This document shows, in pieces, positions 28,311 to 39,779 of a stretch of DNA of 64,000 nt. How positions within the stretch are numbered: the stretch's first letter is position 1; every line of letters starts with the position of its first letter. This DNA comes from Mycobacterium noviomagense (lineage in GTDB: Bacteria > Actinomycetota > Actinomycetes > Mycobacteriales > Mycobacteriaceae): contig NZ_AP022583.1 in NCBI RefSeq assembly GCF_010731635.1, positions 3,038,001-3,102,000 on the forward strand. Direction: 5' to 3'. Both the position numbers and the translations under genes were made by a program. The notes below the pieces were generated by a model that was given only the letters and a program-made list of their open reading frames with translations, did no database searches and was not told where the DNA came from.

Positions 28311-29417
28311 GTGCCGGTGCCGACGGTGGCGGTGGGGGCCATCGAACAGCGCTGGCCTGATGTTCGGCGGATCGCTGTCCTGCGCGGCGGCGGGCTGGGC
28401 GATCTGCTGATGGCCGTGCCCGCGATGGAGGCGCTGGGGGCTGCCTATCCCGACGCCGAGCTGGTGCTGCTGTGTGCGCCGCCGCATACCGCACTGCTGA
28501 CCACCCGGCCGTCGCCGGTGAGCCGGGCGCTGCCCCTGCCGCAGGTCCCTGGCATCTACGACCCCGCCAACGACGGCGGCTACCCGCCGGAGCAGGACAG
28601 GTTCTGGGACTGGATGCGACGCCACCCGATCGACTTGGGTGTCCAACTACACGGCGGCGGCGCATCGTCGAATCCTTTTGTCAAAAGCCTGCGCCCGAAA
28701 TGGACGGTCGGAGCGCGTGCTGACGACGCCGAGCCACTCACCCGATGGATTCCGTACCGGCTCTATCAGCACGAGGTATTGCGCTGGCTGGAAGTCGCCG
28801 GGCTGGCCGGGGCGCCACCTGTCACGCTGGAACCGTCGATCGCGGTTACCGACGCCGACCGGCAGCGCGCCGAACAGGTCATGCCGTCGTCTTCCGGTCC
28901 GGTGGTGGCCGTTCACGCAGGCGCTCGTGATGCTCGACGCCGTTGGCCGGCAAAGCATTTCGCGACGGTAGTGAGCCAATGCGTGAACGACGGCGCCCGA
29001 GTGGTCATCGTCGGCACACCGCACGAGCAGGAGCTGATGCGCGAGATCGCCGAGCGAGCGCGCGCAACGGTGCCTTGCGCGGACGCCGATGCGGTTGTCA
29101 CGCTGAGCGACCTGGACCTTTCGGCGCTGTGCGGAGTATTGGCCCGCTGCGACGTGCTGGTGGGCAACGACAGCGGAGTTCGTCACTTGGCCAAGGCTGT
29201 CGGCACAGCAACAGTGGGAATCTTCTGGCTGCCCAACGTCTTTCATTACGCGCCGTTGGGACGCTCGCGAGATCGGGTGTTGATGTCGTGGACCAGCCGC
29301 TGCACCGTGTGCGACCGAGACTGTGTGTCTGCTGCCCCGTGCAGTCACGATTCTTCGTTCGTGTCCGACATTTCACCCGATGCGGTGATGAAGGAGCTGC
29401 GCGACTTGTTGGTTTAG
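28311..29417 (+). CDS. Glycosyltransferase family 9 (heptosyltransferase-like)
   Basis: A 368-aa GT-B enzyme of the ADP-heptose:LPS heptosyltransferase family. Seen are the N-terminal VLRGGGLGDLLMAVPA loop (residues about 21-36), the VHAGARDARRRWP donor-site region and the GNDSGVRHLAKAVG signature. In Gram-negatives these enzymes add heptose to lipid A core; mycobacteria have no LPS, so the acceptor must differ. The GTG at 28311 follows GGAAGAGGG. It overlaps the HldE-like gene tail to tail by 4 bases. Confidence 0.85.
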   Translation: MPVPTVAVGAIEQRWPDVRRIAVLRGGGLGDLLMAVPAMEALGAAYPDAELVLLCAPPHTALLTTRPSPVSRALPLPQVPGIYDPANDGGYPPEQDRFWDWMRRHPIDLGVQLHGGGASSNPFVKSLRPKWTVGARADDAEPLTRWIPYRLYQHEVLRWLEVAGLAGAPPVTLEPSIAVTDADRQRAEQVMPSSSGPVVAVHAGARDARRRWPAKHFATVVSQCVNDGARVVIVGTPHEQELMREIAERARATVPCADADAVVTLSDLDLSALCGVLARCDVLVGNDSGVRHLAKAVGTATVGIFWLPNVFHYAPLGRSRDRVLMSWTSRCTVCDRDCVSAAPCSHDSSFVSDISPDAVMKELRDLLV

Positions 29418-30862
29418 CAGTCGGCCGACGCCCGGATCCGCGCAATCGTCTCGGTGGTCGAATGATTGGCGACGTAACCCAATGTGCGAACCTCGCCGCC
29501 GTAGGCGCGCACTACTGGTGCCTCAGGCAGCATTTCGGCGGTGTAGTCGCCGCCCTTGACGTAGATGTCGGGCCGCAGCCGCTGGATCAGCGACGCCGGT
29601 GTGGCGTCGTCGAACACCGTCACGTAGTCCACACAACTCAACTCGCCGAGCACCGCCGCCCGGTCGATCTCGTTGTTGATCGGTCGCATCCAGCCCTTGA
29701 GTCGGCGCACGCTCTCGTCGCTGTTGATTGCCACGATCAGCACGTCGCCGGCCTGCCTGGCTTGCTTGAGATAGGCGACGTGGCCGCGGTGCAGCACGTC
29801 AAAGCAGCCATTGGTAAACACAATTCGGTCCCCTGCACTCCGGTGGCGAAGGACCCTGCGCGCCAACTCATCCGACGAAATAGGCGCACCGCTTTCGGCG
29901 ACCATCCGTTCGTCGAGCTCGGCTTTGGTACACACCGACGTGCCCGGTTGCGTGGTGACGATGTCGGCGGCGCGCTGGCCGTAGTCGGTGGCGTGCTCCG
30001 CCGACATCCCTTGCAGCAGGCCGAGCGTCATGGCCGCGGCGAAAGTGTCGCCCGCGCCGGCGCAGTTCTCTTCCGGCGCACGTCGGGCGGAGGTGCGGTA
30101 CGGGGGGCGATCGCCGTCGAGCAACACGACGCCCTCGCTGTCGAGGGTGACGACGACTGTGCCCGCCCCGGTCGCGTCCGCCAGCTGGCCACGGTGCGCG
30201 ACGACGAAGTCGGCCCGCGACTGACCGTCCGCTTTCGCGTCGGGCAACAGGGCCATCGACTCCGCGGCGCTCGGCGTCGCCACATCGGGCCGCACCGACC
30301 GCCACGCGCCCAGCCGGTGGCCGTCGACGACCAGCAGCGGCAGGCGGTCGCGGATCGCATCGATTGCGGCGAAAACCTGGGAATGCGCGACGTCGCTGCG
30401 ATAGTCGCAGATCACCAGCGCGTCCGCGGCCTCCAGCGCGGCAGTGAGCCCATTGGCCAAGGCTTCCCCAGCCGCTGCCAACGGCGGATCGCCTTGGTCG
30501 AAGCGCAGCAGCACGCGATTGGCGGCGACGACGCGGCTTTTGCTTGGCGTCGTGCGCCCGGCCGCGGTCACCGCATGCTCCGTGCCGACACCGTGGCGGT
30601 GCAGTTCGCGCCACAATGAGACGCCCACATCGTCATCGCCGATGAGCGTCACGATCTCGGTCTGGGCGCCCAGCGCGGCCAGGTTGGCCGCGGTGTTGGC
30701 TGCCGCGCCCGGACGGACACGGGATTGTTCGACGTCCACGACTGGGGCCGGTCCTTCGCGGGACAGTCGCCGACACGTCCCGGACAGCCACACGTCGAGC
30801 ACGCTGTCCCCAAGGACCACCACGTGCGGCGGCGAGATCGGTGAATTGCGTGGGTGCCGCAT
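29414..30862 (-). CDS. hldE: Bifunctional heptose-7-phosphate kinase / heptose-1-phosphate adenylyltransferase (HldE-like)
   Basis: A 482-aa fusion of a PfkB sugar kinase (about 1-320; catalytic motif NCAGAGDTFAAAM) and a cytidylyltransferase-fold nucleotidyltransferase (about 340-482; FTNGCFDVLHRGH with HxGH). By family it makes ADP-D-glycero-beta-D-manno-heptose from the 7-phosphate. GGAGGT precedes the ATG at 30862 by 6 bases. It faces a heptosyltransferase-like gene, which supports a working ADP-heptose route. GmhA, GmhB and HldD are not in the window. Confidence 0.88.
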   Translation of the reverse strand: MRHPRNSPISPPHVVVLGDSVLDVWLSGTCRRLSREGPAPVVDVEQSRVRPGAAANTAANLAALGAQTEIVTLIGDDDVGVSLWRELHRHGVGTEHAVTAAGRTTPSKSRVVAANRVLLRFDQGDPPLAAAGEALANGLTAALEAADALVICDYRSDVAHSQVFAAIDAIRDRLPLLVVDGHRLGAWRSVRPDVATPSAAESMALLPDAKADGQSRADFVVAHRGQLADATGAGTVVVTLDSEGVVLLDGDRPPYRTSARRAPEENCAGAGDTFAAAMTLGLLQGMSAEHATDYGQRAADIVTTQPGTSVCTKAELDERMVAESGAPISSDELARRVLRHRSAGDRIVFTNGCFDVLHRGHVAYLKQARQAGDVLIVAINSDESVRRLKGWMRPINNEIDRAAVLGELSCVDYVTVFDDATPASLIQRLRPDIYVKGGDYTAEMLPEAPVVRAYGGEVRTLGYVANHSTTETIARIRASADC

Positions 30863-31107
30863 CACATACCTCCGGCGTCTGTCGAGGCCGGTCAGCGGGC
30901 TCGGGCCCGGCGCGTCACCCGGTGTGGGTTTCCGCCACACCGCTGGGCAAAACGCATCCCTTGCCGCGGCGCGGTGTTTGGCAGCCGGTTGTTGCGGGAA
31001 GTTTCGCGTCGGCGGGTCGTTTGGTGATCTAACACCTGTCACAGCGTTACCCGGCTAAACTTCCGGCACGAGGTGCGGCAACGTCGCCGCATCCGAGGAG
31101 AGCGGCG

Positions 31108-32079
31108 ATGAGTACTCGGCGATCGGCTCGGGGCAGCACACCCGGTGCGCTGCCTGAGGTCTTGCCGCCCAGCCGCACCGTGAACGTCCGTGCCGCCGAC
31201 GGGACCCGGTTGCACACCCAGGTGTTCGGACCGCCGGACGGCTATCCGATCGTGCTGGCGCACGGCATCACCTGCGCGATCCGGGTGTGGGGATACCAGA
31301 TCGCCGACCTGGCCGCCGACTACCGGGTGATCGCCTTCGACCATCGCGGCCACGGACGCAGCGGGGCCCCTCCGCGTGGCGGTTACAGCCTCAGCCACCT
31401 CGCCTCTGACGTCGAGGCGGTGCTGCAGGCCACGCTGGCGCCGGGGGAGCGTGCCGTGCTCGCCGGGCATTCGATGGGCGGTATCGCGATCGCCGCTTGG
31501 TCCGACCTCTACCGCCACAAGGTCGAGCACCGCGCCGACGCAGTTGCGTTGATCAACACCACGACCGGGGATCTGGTGCGCAAGGTGAACCTGGTTCCGT
31601 TCCCGCGACAGCTTGCGGCGGCGCGTGTGCTGGCCGGCCGCCGCCTGATCGCCACGTTCGGTGGTTTTGCGGCGCCCAGTTTGATGAGCGGTCCGATCCG
31701 CGACTTCATCGCGATGCTAGCGGTCGGCGCCGACGCCGACCCAGCGGTTGCGGCGCTGATCTACGAGTTGTTCACCGCCACCCCACCGGCAGCCAGAGGC
31801 GGCTGCGCCAGGATGCTCGCCGACACGTTGGGACGACGGCACATCAGCCTGACCGGCCTGACCGTCCCGACGCTGGTGATTGGCAGCGAGCGCGACCGGC
31901 TGACCCCGATCAGCCAGTCGCGCCGGATCGCAAGCACCGCACCGAATCTCGTCGGCCTCGTCGAACTGCCCGGCGGCCACTGCGCGATGCTCGAGCACCC
32001 CGTCGAGGTCAACCGGCAGCTGCGGACCTTGGCCGCGGCGGCCGCAAAAGCCAGCGGGGTACGGCGGATCAGCTCATAG
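31108..32079 (+). CDS. hpx: Alpha/beta-hydrolase (Hpx-like non-heme haloperoxidase family)
   Basis: A 323-aa alpha/beta-hydrolase with nucleophile Ser122 in GHSMGG, oxyanion AHGIT near 51-55, a probable acid at Asp279-type position (GSERDRLTP) and His in GGHCAML. The family name haloperoxidase is historical; an esterase or similar is more likely. GGAGAGCGGCG lies before the ATG. It converges on aofH with a 6-base overlap, the same order as Rv3171c and Rv3170, which is why I use the hpx name with moderate trust. Confidence 0.75.
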   Translation: MSTRRSARGSTPGALPEVLPPSRTVNVRAADGTRLHTQVFGPPDGYPIVLAHGITCAIRVWGYQIADLAADYRVIAFDHRGHGRSGAPPRGGYSLSHLASDVEAVLQATLAPGERAVLAGHSMGGIAIAAWSDLYRHKVEHRADAVALINTTTGDLVRKVNLVPFPRQLAAARVLAGRRLIATFGGFAAPSLMSGPIRDFIAMLAVGADADPAVAALIYELFTATPPAARGGCARMLADTLGRRHISLTGLTVPTLVIGSERDRLTPISQSRRIASTAPNLVGLVELPGGHCAMLEHPVEVNRQLRTLAAAAAKASGVRRISS

Positions 32080-33414
32080 CCGCCCGGCTACCTCGGCGGC
32101 TGCCCGCTGCCCGGAGCGCACGGCGCCGTCGAGAAACCCCGTCCACTCGTCGGCGGTCTCCGTGCCGGCCCAGTGGATACGCCCGACCGGGCGGCGTAAC
32201 CACGCCCCGTAGCGAGTCCACGAACCCGGCGGCACCGCCGCAGTCGGCCCACCTGCCGCGAAATCCTCAGCGCCCCAACGATGATCGACGTAGTCAAGCG
32301 GCTCCAGCGCGGCATCGCCGAACAGCGCGGCGAACCCGGCCAGCGCGCGTCGGCGGCGCTCGTCGGCCGGCAACGGATCAAAGGTGCGGGCATCGGCGAA
32401 GCCCAACAGGATGCCCGGCCCACCGGGCTGCGGGCTGACGTCGAAGGTGATGAACACCGGGCCTTCGTCGGAGAGGGCTTGCCCGGAGCAGCCGTCGGCC
32501 CGCCAAAACGGTGTCGGGTAGGCGGCGTAGGCCTTGCTCAGCCGCCCTTGCGGCCAAGAGGTCGCCAGTTGCTGGTATTCGATGGGCAGCGAAGGAGTGA
32601 ACTCGATCGTCGCCCGATGAGCGGGCGGAATCGCGAAGATGGCGAATTGCGCTGCAGCTTGGCCCTTTTCGCATGTGACCGTCACACTCGCATCGTTTTG
32701 GTCGATGCGGCGGACCGGGGCGCCCACCACGACGCGCTCGCCGAGTTCGGCGGCCGCCTTGTCGGCGATCTGCTGGGTGCCGCCCGGGAAGCGGTCCTGC
32801 TGGGCGCCGGCTTCGACGTCGAGCAGCCGGTCCAGCCCACCCGCAGCCCGGACGTAGCGGGCCGCGTGCAGCATGGACACCTCGTCGGGTTCGCAACCCC
32901 AGGTGACCCGGGACATGATGGCCAGCAAGTCACGTGCGGTGGTGCCGGCGCGCACCGAACGAAGCCAGCCGCCCAGCGACTGGGCGTCCAGCTGCGCCGC
33001 ATGCTGGGCGGTCCACGGCTCGCCCAGCGGCACCGTGCGTGCCAGCCGTTCGAATTGCCAACGCACACGGCCGATGTCGACAAGTCCGGGCAGCGAGAGC
33101 TTCGGGATGGTGCCGTGATACGACCGGACCCGCCCGCGCCACCGGATCCGGTTGGCGCCGTCGTGGTAAGTGGGCACGGTCGGAATTCCGAGCTCAGCGG
33201 CCAGCGCCAGCACCGTGTCCTGGGTCGGGCCGACGAAGGTGCCACCCAGGTCGACGGGTACGCCCGCGACGGTCCCGGTGTGCGAGCGTCCGCCCACCCG
33301 ATCGCGGCCCTCGAGCACCAGCACGTCGAGACCGCGACGCGTCAGCTCACGGGCCGCGGCGAGGCCGGCGAAACCAGCGCCGACCACCACGACGTCTGCA
33401 TTCCACTGCGACAT
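32074..33414 (-). CDS. aofH: Flavin-containing monoamine oxidase (AofH)
   Basis: A 446-aa FAD amine oxidase. The N-terminal dinucleotide motif [14 protein letters not shown] is at residues 8-21, followed by [12 protein letters not shown], and the C-terminal FAD segment reads [14 protein letters not shown]. By family it oxidises primary or secondary amines with O2. No signal peptide is seen. It is the Rv3170 equivalent and is followed on the same strand by genes on both sides of the BVMO locus. Confidence 0.92.
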   Translation of the reverse strand: MSQWNADVVVVGAGFAGLAAARELTRRGLDVLVLEGRDRVGGRSHTGTVAGVPVDLGGTFVGPTQDTVLALAAELGIPTVPTYHDGANRIRWRGRVRSYHGTIPKLSLPGLVDIGRVRWQFERLARTVPLGEPWTAQHAAQLDAQSLGGWLRSVRAGTTARDLLAIMSRVTWGCEPDEVSMLHAARYVRAAGGLDRLLDVEAGAQQDRFPGGTQQIADKAAAELGERVVVGAPVRRIDQNDASVTVTCEKGQAAAQFAIFAIPPAHRATIEFTPSLPIEYQQLATSWPQGRLSKAYAAYPTPFWRADGCSGQALSDEGPVFITFDVSPQPGGPGILLGFADARTFDPLPADERRRRALAGFAALFGDAALEPLDYVDHRWGAEDFAAGGPTAAVPPGSWTRYGAWLRRPVGRIHWAGTETADEWTGFLDGAVRSGQRAAAEVAGRL

Positions 33415-33419
33415 GTCCG

Positions 33420-34394
33420 CTAGTCGCGCATTCTGAGCACGACCTTGCCCCTGGCGCTGCGGTTTTCCAGCGCCGCGATCGCGTCAGCGGCTCGCTGCAG
33501 CGAGTAGACCTCCGGCTGCGGCGGCGCAATCGTGCCCGCCGCCAGCAGCGGCTGCAGCTGCGACCACTGGTGCGCGAGATAACCCGGATGCGACATCGCC
33601 CACGCGCCCCAGCCCACGCCGACCGCGTCAAGGTTGTTGAGCAGCAAGCGGTTCACCTTCACCGTCGGAATGTCGCCGCCGGTAAAGCCCACCACCAGCA
33701 GCCGGCCTCCCGGGGCCAGCGACCGCAGCGAGTCGGTGAACCGGTCACCGCCGACCGGATCGACCACGATGTCGACTCCGCTTCCAGCGGTCATGTCTCG
33801 CACCGCCTCTTTGAACCCGTCGGCCAGCACCACGTCAGTGGCCCCGGCCGCTCGGGCGATATCGGCCTTGTCCTGCGTGCTGACCACCGCGATGGTCCGC
33901 GCCGCGCCCAGTGCGGGCGCCAGCCGCAGCGCCGACGTGCCGATGCCACCGGCCGCGCCGTGCACCAACACCGTCTCGCCGTCGCTGAGCCGGCCTCGCT
34001 GGGTCAGCGCGAAGTGCACGGTGAGGTCGTTGAACAGCAGCCCGGCGCCGGCTTCGAACGACACCGTGTCCGGCAGCGGGAACACCTGCTCGGGCGGCAA
34101 TGCGATGACCTGCGCCATGCCGCCGCTGAGCATGGTCAGCGCCGCCGCCCGATCACCCGCGCTGACCTGCGCTCCCGCGGGTGCGCTGCGCACGACGCCG
34201 GCCGCCTCGGCGCCGGGCACGAACGGCAGCTCCGGCTTGTGCTGGTAGAGCCCGCGGGTCAGGAGCGCGTCGGGAAACGCGACACCTGCCGCGTACACGT
34301 CGACGACGACCGCGCCGTCGCCGGCCGGCTCGTCGAGCTCGACTACCCGCACCGCCTCGGGGCCGTCGAGCCGGGAAACCTGTACTGCACGCAT
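33420..34394 (-). CDS. Zinc-independent NADPH:quinone oxidoreductase (MDR family, FadB4-like)
   Basis: A 324-aa medium-chain reductase. The substrate domain begins MRAVQVSRL; the nucleotide-binding motif [18 protein letters not shown] is at about residues 140-157. There are no structural or catalytic zinc Cys, which fits quinone oxidoreductases. The block [20 protein letters not shown] closely resembles what I recall of Rv3141 (FadB4). GGAAGAGG lies before the ATG at 34394; GTG 34400 is an alternative. Divergent from the BVMO gene, so the pair may share control. Confidence 0.83.
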   Translation of the reverse strand: MRAVQVSRLDGPEAVRVVELDEPAGDGAVVVDVYAAGVAFPDALLTRGLYQHKPELPFVPGAEAAGVVRSAPAGAQVSAGDRAAALTMLSGGMAQVIALPPEQVFPLPDTVSFEAGAGLLFNDLTVHFALTQRGRLSDGETVLVHGAAGGIGTSALRLAPALGAARTIAVVSTQDKADIARAAGATDVVLADGFKEAVRDMTAGSGVDIVVDPVGGDRFTDSLRSLAPGGRLLVVGFTGGDIPTVKVNRLLLNNLDAVGVGWGAWAMSHPGYLAHQWSQLQPLLAAGTIAPPQPEVYSLQRAADAIAALENRSARGKVVLRMRD

Positions 34395-34466
34395 CGCCAC
34401 CTCTTCCTGTCGAATGTGAACTTAGTCTGGTAGGTACAGACACCACTCGGGCGAGGGAGTTTCTCG

Positions 34467-35939
34467 ATGACCGACGAGCCGTTCTTCGACGTAGTGATCA
34501 TCGGTGCCGGGATCTCCGGGATTGGCGCCGCCTACCGAATCCGGGAGCGCAACCCACAGCTTCGGTTCGTGATTCTGGAGCGACGGGAGCGTCTCGGCGG
34601 GACGTGGGACCTGTTCCGCTATCCGGGGGTGCGGTCCGACAGTGACATCTACACACTGTGCTTCCCGTGGGAGCCGTGGACCCGCCCGGAGATGATCGTC
34701 GACGGTGAGCACATTTGGCAGTACCTGGACGAGACCGCCCGCAAGCATCACATCGACGAGCACATCCGCTTTAACACCTACGTGCGCTCCGCCGACTGGG
34801 ATTCGAGTACCGACACCTGGGCGATCCGGACCGAACAGGACGGTGTCGAGACGACGTACCGCGGCCGGTTCGTGTTCTTCGCCACCGGCTACTACGACTA
34901 CGACAACCCCTACACGCCAACATTTCCCGGCATCGAGGAGTTCACCGGCGAGGTGGTGCATCCGCAGCACTGGCCGGAGTCACTGGACTGCACCGGCAAG
35001 CGCTGCGTGGTGATCGGCAGCGGCGCCACCGCAGTCAGCCTGATTCCCGCGCTGTGCGAGCAGGCTGCTCACGTGACGATGCTGCAACGCACGCCGTCGT
35101 ACATGATCTCCGCGCCCAAGGTGGAGCCGACGGCCGTCGCGATGCGAAAGTGGTTGCCACTGAGGGTTGCTCACTGGCTTGTGCGCTGGCGCAACGCGCT
35201 TGTCGCCGTGCTGCTGTGGGAGGTGTCGCGCCGCGCCCCGGAGGTCATGAAGCGACACCTTCGCCGCATTGCCGAGCGCAACCTCCCCGAGGGCTACGAC
35301 ATCGACACCCATTTCCGGCCGCCGTACAACCCGTGGGACCAGCGGATGTGCTTCCTGGTGGGCGCCGATTTGTACAAGTTGATCAGCGATGGTGCGGTCG
35401 ACGTCGTCACCGACCACATCGACCACATGGACGCCACCGGCATCGTGCTGAAGTCCGTTCGGCACCTCGACGCGGATGTGATCATCACCGCGACGGGGCT
35501 GCAGCTGCAGGCGCTGGGCGGGATCACGCTGAGCCTCGACGGCGAAAAGATTAACCCCCACGACCGCTTCGTCTACAAGCGACACATGTTGGAGGACGTG
35601 CCCAACGCAGCCTGGTGTGTGGGCTACGTCAACGCATCCTGGACGTTAGGCGCCGACATGACTGCACAATCAGTGGCAAAGTTGTTGGAGTACATGAACT
35701 CTCACGGCTACACCCGCGCCTATCCGCACCTCGGCGACGCCGACATGCCCGAGCAGCCGACGTTGAACTTGCAGTCCGGTTACGTGCTGCGTGCTTTGGA
35801 TGTGCTGCCGAAGTCGGGCACTCGCCGGCCGTGGGTGGTCAGCCACGACTTCCTGCGCGACGTGCTCGACTACCGGCTGCGCCCGGTCGACGACGACCAC
35901 ATGGTCTTCGGCCGCGCGGCGGCCGAGGAAGCCGCTTGA
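34467..35939 (+). CDS. Baeyer-Villiger flavin monooxygenase (EthA/MymA-like)
   Basis: A 490-aa FAD/NADPH monooxygenase. It has the FAD motif GAGISGIG (13-20), the fingerprint FTGEVVHPQHW of Baeyer-Villiger enzymes (FxGxxxHxxxW) and the NADPH motif GSGATAVS. Such enzymes insert oxygen next to a ketone or oxidise sulfur; EthA of M. tuberculosis activates ethionamide. Length and sequence blocks put it in the EthA/MymA/Rv0565c group, but I cannot say which. No EthR-like gene lies next to it. Confidence 0.87.
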   Translation: MTDEPFFDVVIIGAGISGIGAAYRIRERNPQLRFVILERRERLGGTWDLFRYPGVRSDSDIYTLCFPWEPWTRPEMIVDGEHIWQYLDETARKHHIDEHIRFNTYVRSADWDSSTDTWAIRTEQDGVETTYRGRFVFFATGYYDYDNPYTPTFPGIEEFTGEVVHPQHWPESLDCTGKRCVVIGSGATAVSLIPALCEQAAHVTMLQRTPSYMISAPKVEPTAVAMRKWLPLRVAHWLVRWRNALVAVLLWEVSRRAPEVMKRHLRRIAERNLPEGYDIDTHFRPPYNPWDQRMCFLVGADLYKLISDGAVDVVTDHIDHMDATGIVLKSVRHLDADVIITATGLQLQALGGITLSLDGEKINPHDRFVYKRHMLEDVPNAAWCVGYVNASWTLGADMTAQSVAKLLEYMNSHGYTRAYPHLGDADMPEQPTLNLQSGYVLRALDVLPKSGTRRPWVVSHDFLRDVLDYRLRPVDDDHMVFGRAAAEEAA

Positions 35940-35970
35940 GTCAGATTGGCCGGCTCGCCCCCTTGCCGCG

Positions 35971-37085
35971 CTACGGCGCGACCGTCAGCCAGTCTTTGAA
36001 GCCCGACGGGTCGTGGCGGCCCAGAACCCCGTGCTCGTAAAGCCCCCAGCCCTCGACCGGTTCGCCGTCACCGTCGCGGCACAGCGCGCGACCCACATGG
36101 TCGATCACCCCGAATCCTGACCGCCCAATGATCGCCGGGTCGGTCATGTCGTAGGTGAGCCGCTCGGTGAACTTCTCGCCTTTCCACATGCCGTGCAGCC
36201 AATCCGAATCCCCGCCGTAGCCGCCACCGACGTGGATCGGCACCGGCAGTTTGGATTCGACGTCGAAGCGCACCGGTGTGCCGTCGGGGGTGCTTGCCTC
36301 GATCGTCGCCCCGGTCGGAGTCCGCGTGCCGGACCGGTACCGTGTGCTGACCCGAGGCCACCCGAGCTGTTCGACGCGGCCGTCGCGCCAGATCCGCGTG
36401 CAGTCATTGAGCGAGCGAAACCCGTTGGGTTCCTCCTGAATTATCAGCACGACGGCGAAGTCGTCGAACGCCATCGGCATGTACAGCCACCACATGCCCT
36501 CGAACGGCGGATCGGCCGGCCGGCCCGCCGGTTCCGGCTCGCCGACCGGTCGGATGCCCCACGACCGGTCGCGGCTGCCGATCCACGTCGCGGGGTCGAC
36601 GGTGATCTCTTCACCGTCCACGGCGATCCGGCCGCTCCAGCTGCCCAGCTGGGCGAAGCGTTGTGCGTCAAGCGTGATCCGGTTACCGGAGCGCAGCACG
36701 TGCGGCTGTTCTTGGACCACGTCGAACAGGCCCCGCCAGGTCAGATCGACCGCGATGCCTTCGGTTTCCTCGAGAATCACCCGCAGTTGCCGCAGCGGCT
36801 CGATCACCTCGATCCGGTAGCCGCCGACGTGCTGGTTGAGCCGGTCCTGGTCGATGGCGTCGGAGAGGTGTACCGCGGTCTGGGTGTCGCCGCGACGGAT
36901 CAGCACGAAGGCGTCCTTGACACCGAGGTTCGGGTAGTAGCCGATTCCGGTGATCAGAAAGATGTCGCCGGTGCGGTCGTGGGCGTTGAGGTAGGAGCGG
37001 TCGTAGAAGTTGCGGTCGGACGAACCCGGCCACGCGATCGGCTGCGGAAGCTGATGTACCGGGAACTCGTCAAGTGGTCCGAGCA

Positions 37086-37086
<1 letters not shown>
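35971..37086 (-). CDS. Conserved hypothetical protein (Rv3169-like)
   Basis: A 371-aa beta-rich, Trp- and Asp-rich protein without TM segment or signal peptide. I recognise only its equivalence to Rv3169 by position and length. Its layout (two repeated beta-rich halves, WIGSRDRSWGIRP) recalls hydroxyneurosporene-synthase/CrtC-like lipocalin folds, but that is weak. The ATG at 37086 shares one base with the stop of the kinase-like gene (TGATG), so both are translated from one transcript and likely work on one pathway. Confidence 0.75.
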
Positions 37087-38257
<1,171 letters not shown>

Positions 38258-38259
<2 letters not shown>

Positions 38260-38872
38260 GAAAGCAGACCCGTCCACTGTTGACAAGGCCCCCGGCGCCG
38301 GACGCCCCCGGGATCCACGTATCGACGCTGCCATATTGGCGGCTACCGCGGAACTGCTTGTGCAAATCGGCTATTCGAACCTCACGCTGGCGGCCGTGGC
38401 CGAGCGCGCCGGAACCACCAAGACAGCGCTGTATCGCCGGTGGTCCAGCAAGGCCGAACTGGTGCACGAGGCCGCGTTCCCGGCAGCGCCCACCGCGCTG
38501 GCCGCCCCGGCGGGCGATGTGGCCGCTGACGTCCGAGCGATGATTGCGGCCACGCGTGACGTGTTCACCAGCCCGGTGGTGCGTGCCGCGCTGCCCGGGC
38601 TGGTCGCCGACATGACCGCCGACGCAGAGCTCAACGCGCGGGTGATGTCGCGCTTCGCCGACCTGTTCGCAGCTGTGCGCCGACGATTGCGTGACGGCGT
38701 CGAGCGTGGCGAGGTGCACTCCGACGTCGACCCGGACCGGCTGATCGAGTTGATCGGGGGAGCGACGCTGTTGCGGCTGCTGCTGCGCCCGGACGAAGAA
38801 CTCGACGACGCGTGGGTGGACCAGACGAGCGCAATCGTCGTCCACGGCGTCACAGTAGGGTCAGTCCGGTGA
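38258..38872 (+). CDS. TetR family regulator (Rv3167c-like)
   Basis: A 204-aa TetR repressor: HTH at about residues 40-60 (TLAAVAERAGTTKTALYRRW) and an all-helical ligand domain (TetR_C type). The ATG at 38258 is chosen because it follows the candidate operator. It is divergent from the Rv3168/Rv3169-like pair and its stop overlaps the GTG of the broken SDR gene, so it originally headed a regulator-SDR operon. Rv3167c of M. tuberculosis has been linked to lipid and host-cell-death control. Confidence 0.85.
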
Positions 38873-39753
38873 CAGGGTGACTCGACGGGCGCGCCGCGAT
38901 CATCACCGGCGCTAGCCGCGGACTGGGCCGTGCGATCGCGTTGGCGCTCGCGGCCGAGGGCGCGGCGGTCGCAGTCGTCGGGCGTACCGAGCAGGTATGG
39001 GATGGCAGGCTCGCCGGCACCATCGGTGAGACGGTCGCCGACATCGAGGCCGCCGGCGGGCGAGCGGTGCCCGTCCGCGCCGACCTGCTGGACCATGACG
39101 ACATCGCCCGTCTGGTCGACCAGACCCGAGAAGCTTTGGGCCCCATCACGATTCTGGTCAACAACGCGGCATTCACCGCTCCTGGCCGGCCGCCGAAACC
39201 GGGGGAGGAGACGCGCCCCAAACCGATGCGCGCCGCTTCTGACCCAGACAAACCGGACTGGCCGCCGTTCCTTGGCACACCGCTGGGCGCGTATCGGCGG
39301 CATTTCGAGATCGCAGTGTTCGCTGCCTACGAGTTGATGCAGTTGGTGTGCCCGGACATGCTCGCCGCCGGCTTCGGCTCGATCATCAACATCACCTCTG
39401 TCGCGTCGCGGCTGCCCGGCGACGGGCCGTACGGCGACCGCAGCGGCGGCGTGCTGCCCGGCTACGGTGGATCGAAAGCCGCGCTGGAGCACCTGACCCA
39501 ATGTGCGGCGTTCGACCTGCAGGACCGCAACATCGCCGTGAATGCACTCTCGCCGTCGAAACCGATCCTCACCCCCGGGCTTGCCTATTACGCCCGCGAT
39601 TTCGACGAGGTGGCCTCCGCCGACGAATTCGCGCAAGCAGCGGTGCGCCTGGCGCTCGTGGATGCTCAGCAGGTCACCGGGCGGACAACCGGACATCTGC
39701 AGGTTCTCGACGGCAGCTTCCGGCCATACCGGCACAGCGTCGCCTCGGGCTGA
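38869..39753 (+). pseudogene. Short-chain dehydrogenase with in-frame stop at codon 4
   Basis: The reading frame encodes an SDR with the cofactor motif TGASRGLG (about residues 13-20), active-site region SVASR...YGGSKAALE and C-terminal LQVLDGSF. The natural GTG start (38869) overlaps the TetR stop, but the fourth codon is TGA (38878-38880), where family N-termini such as MTGRLDGR suggest CGA. The next in-frame start, TTG 38941, would delete the cofactor motif. So the gene is inactive unless read-through occurs or the base is a sequencing error. Confidence 0.75.
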
Positions 39754-39779
39754 CGGCGCATCGGCGTGTGGCGGCCCAA

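Noticed and set aside
29098..30619. Long open frames on the plus strand across the HldE-like gene
   Set aside because: They are antisense to clear kinase and nucleotidyltransferase motifs and rich in Arg, Gly and His, as usual for shadows in GC-rich DNA.
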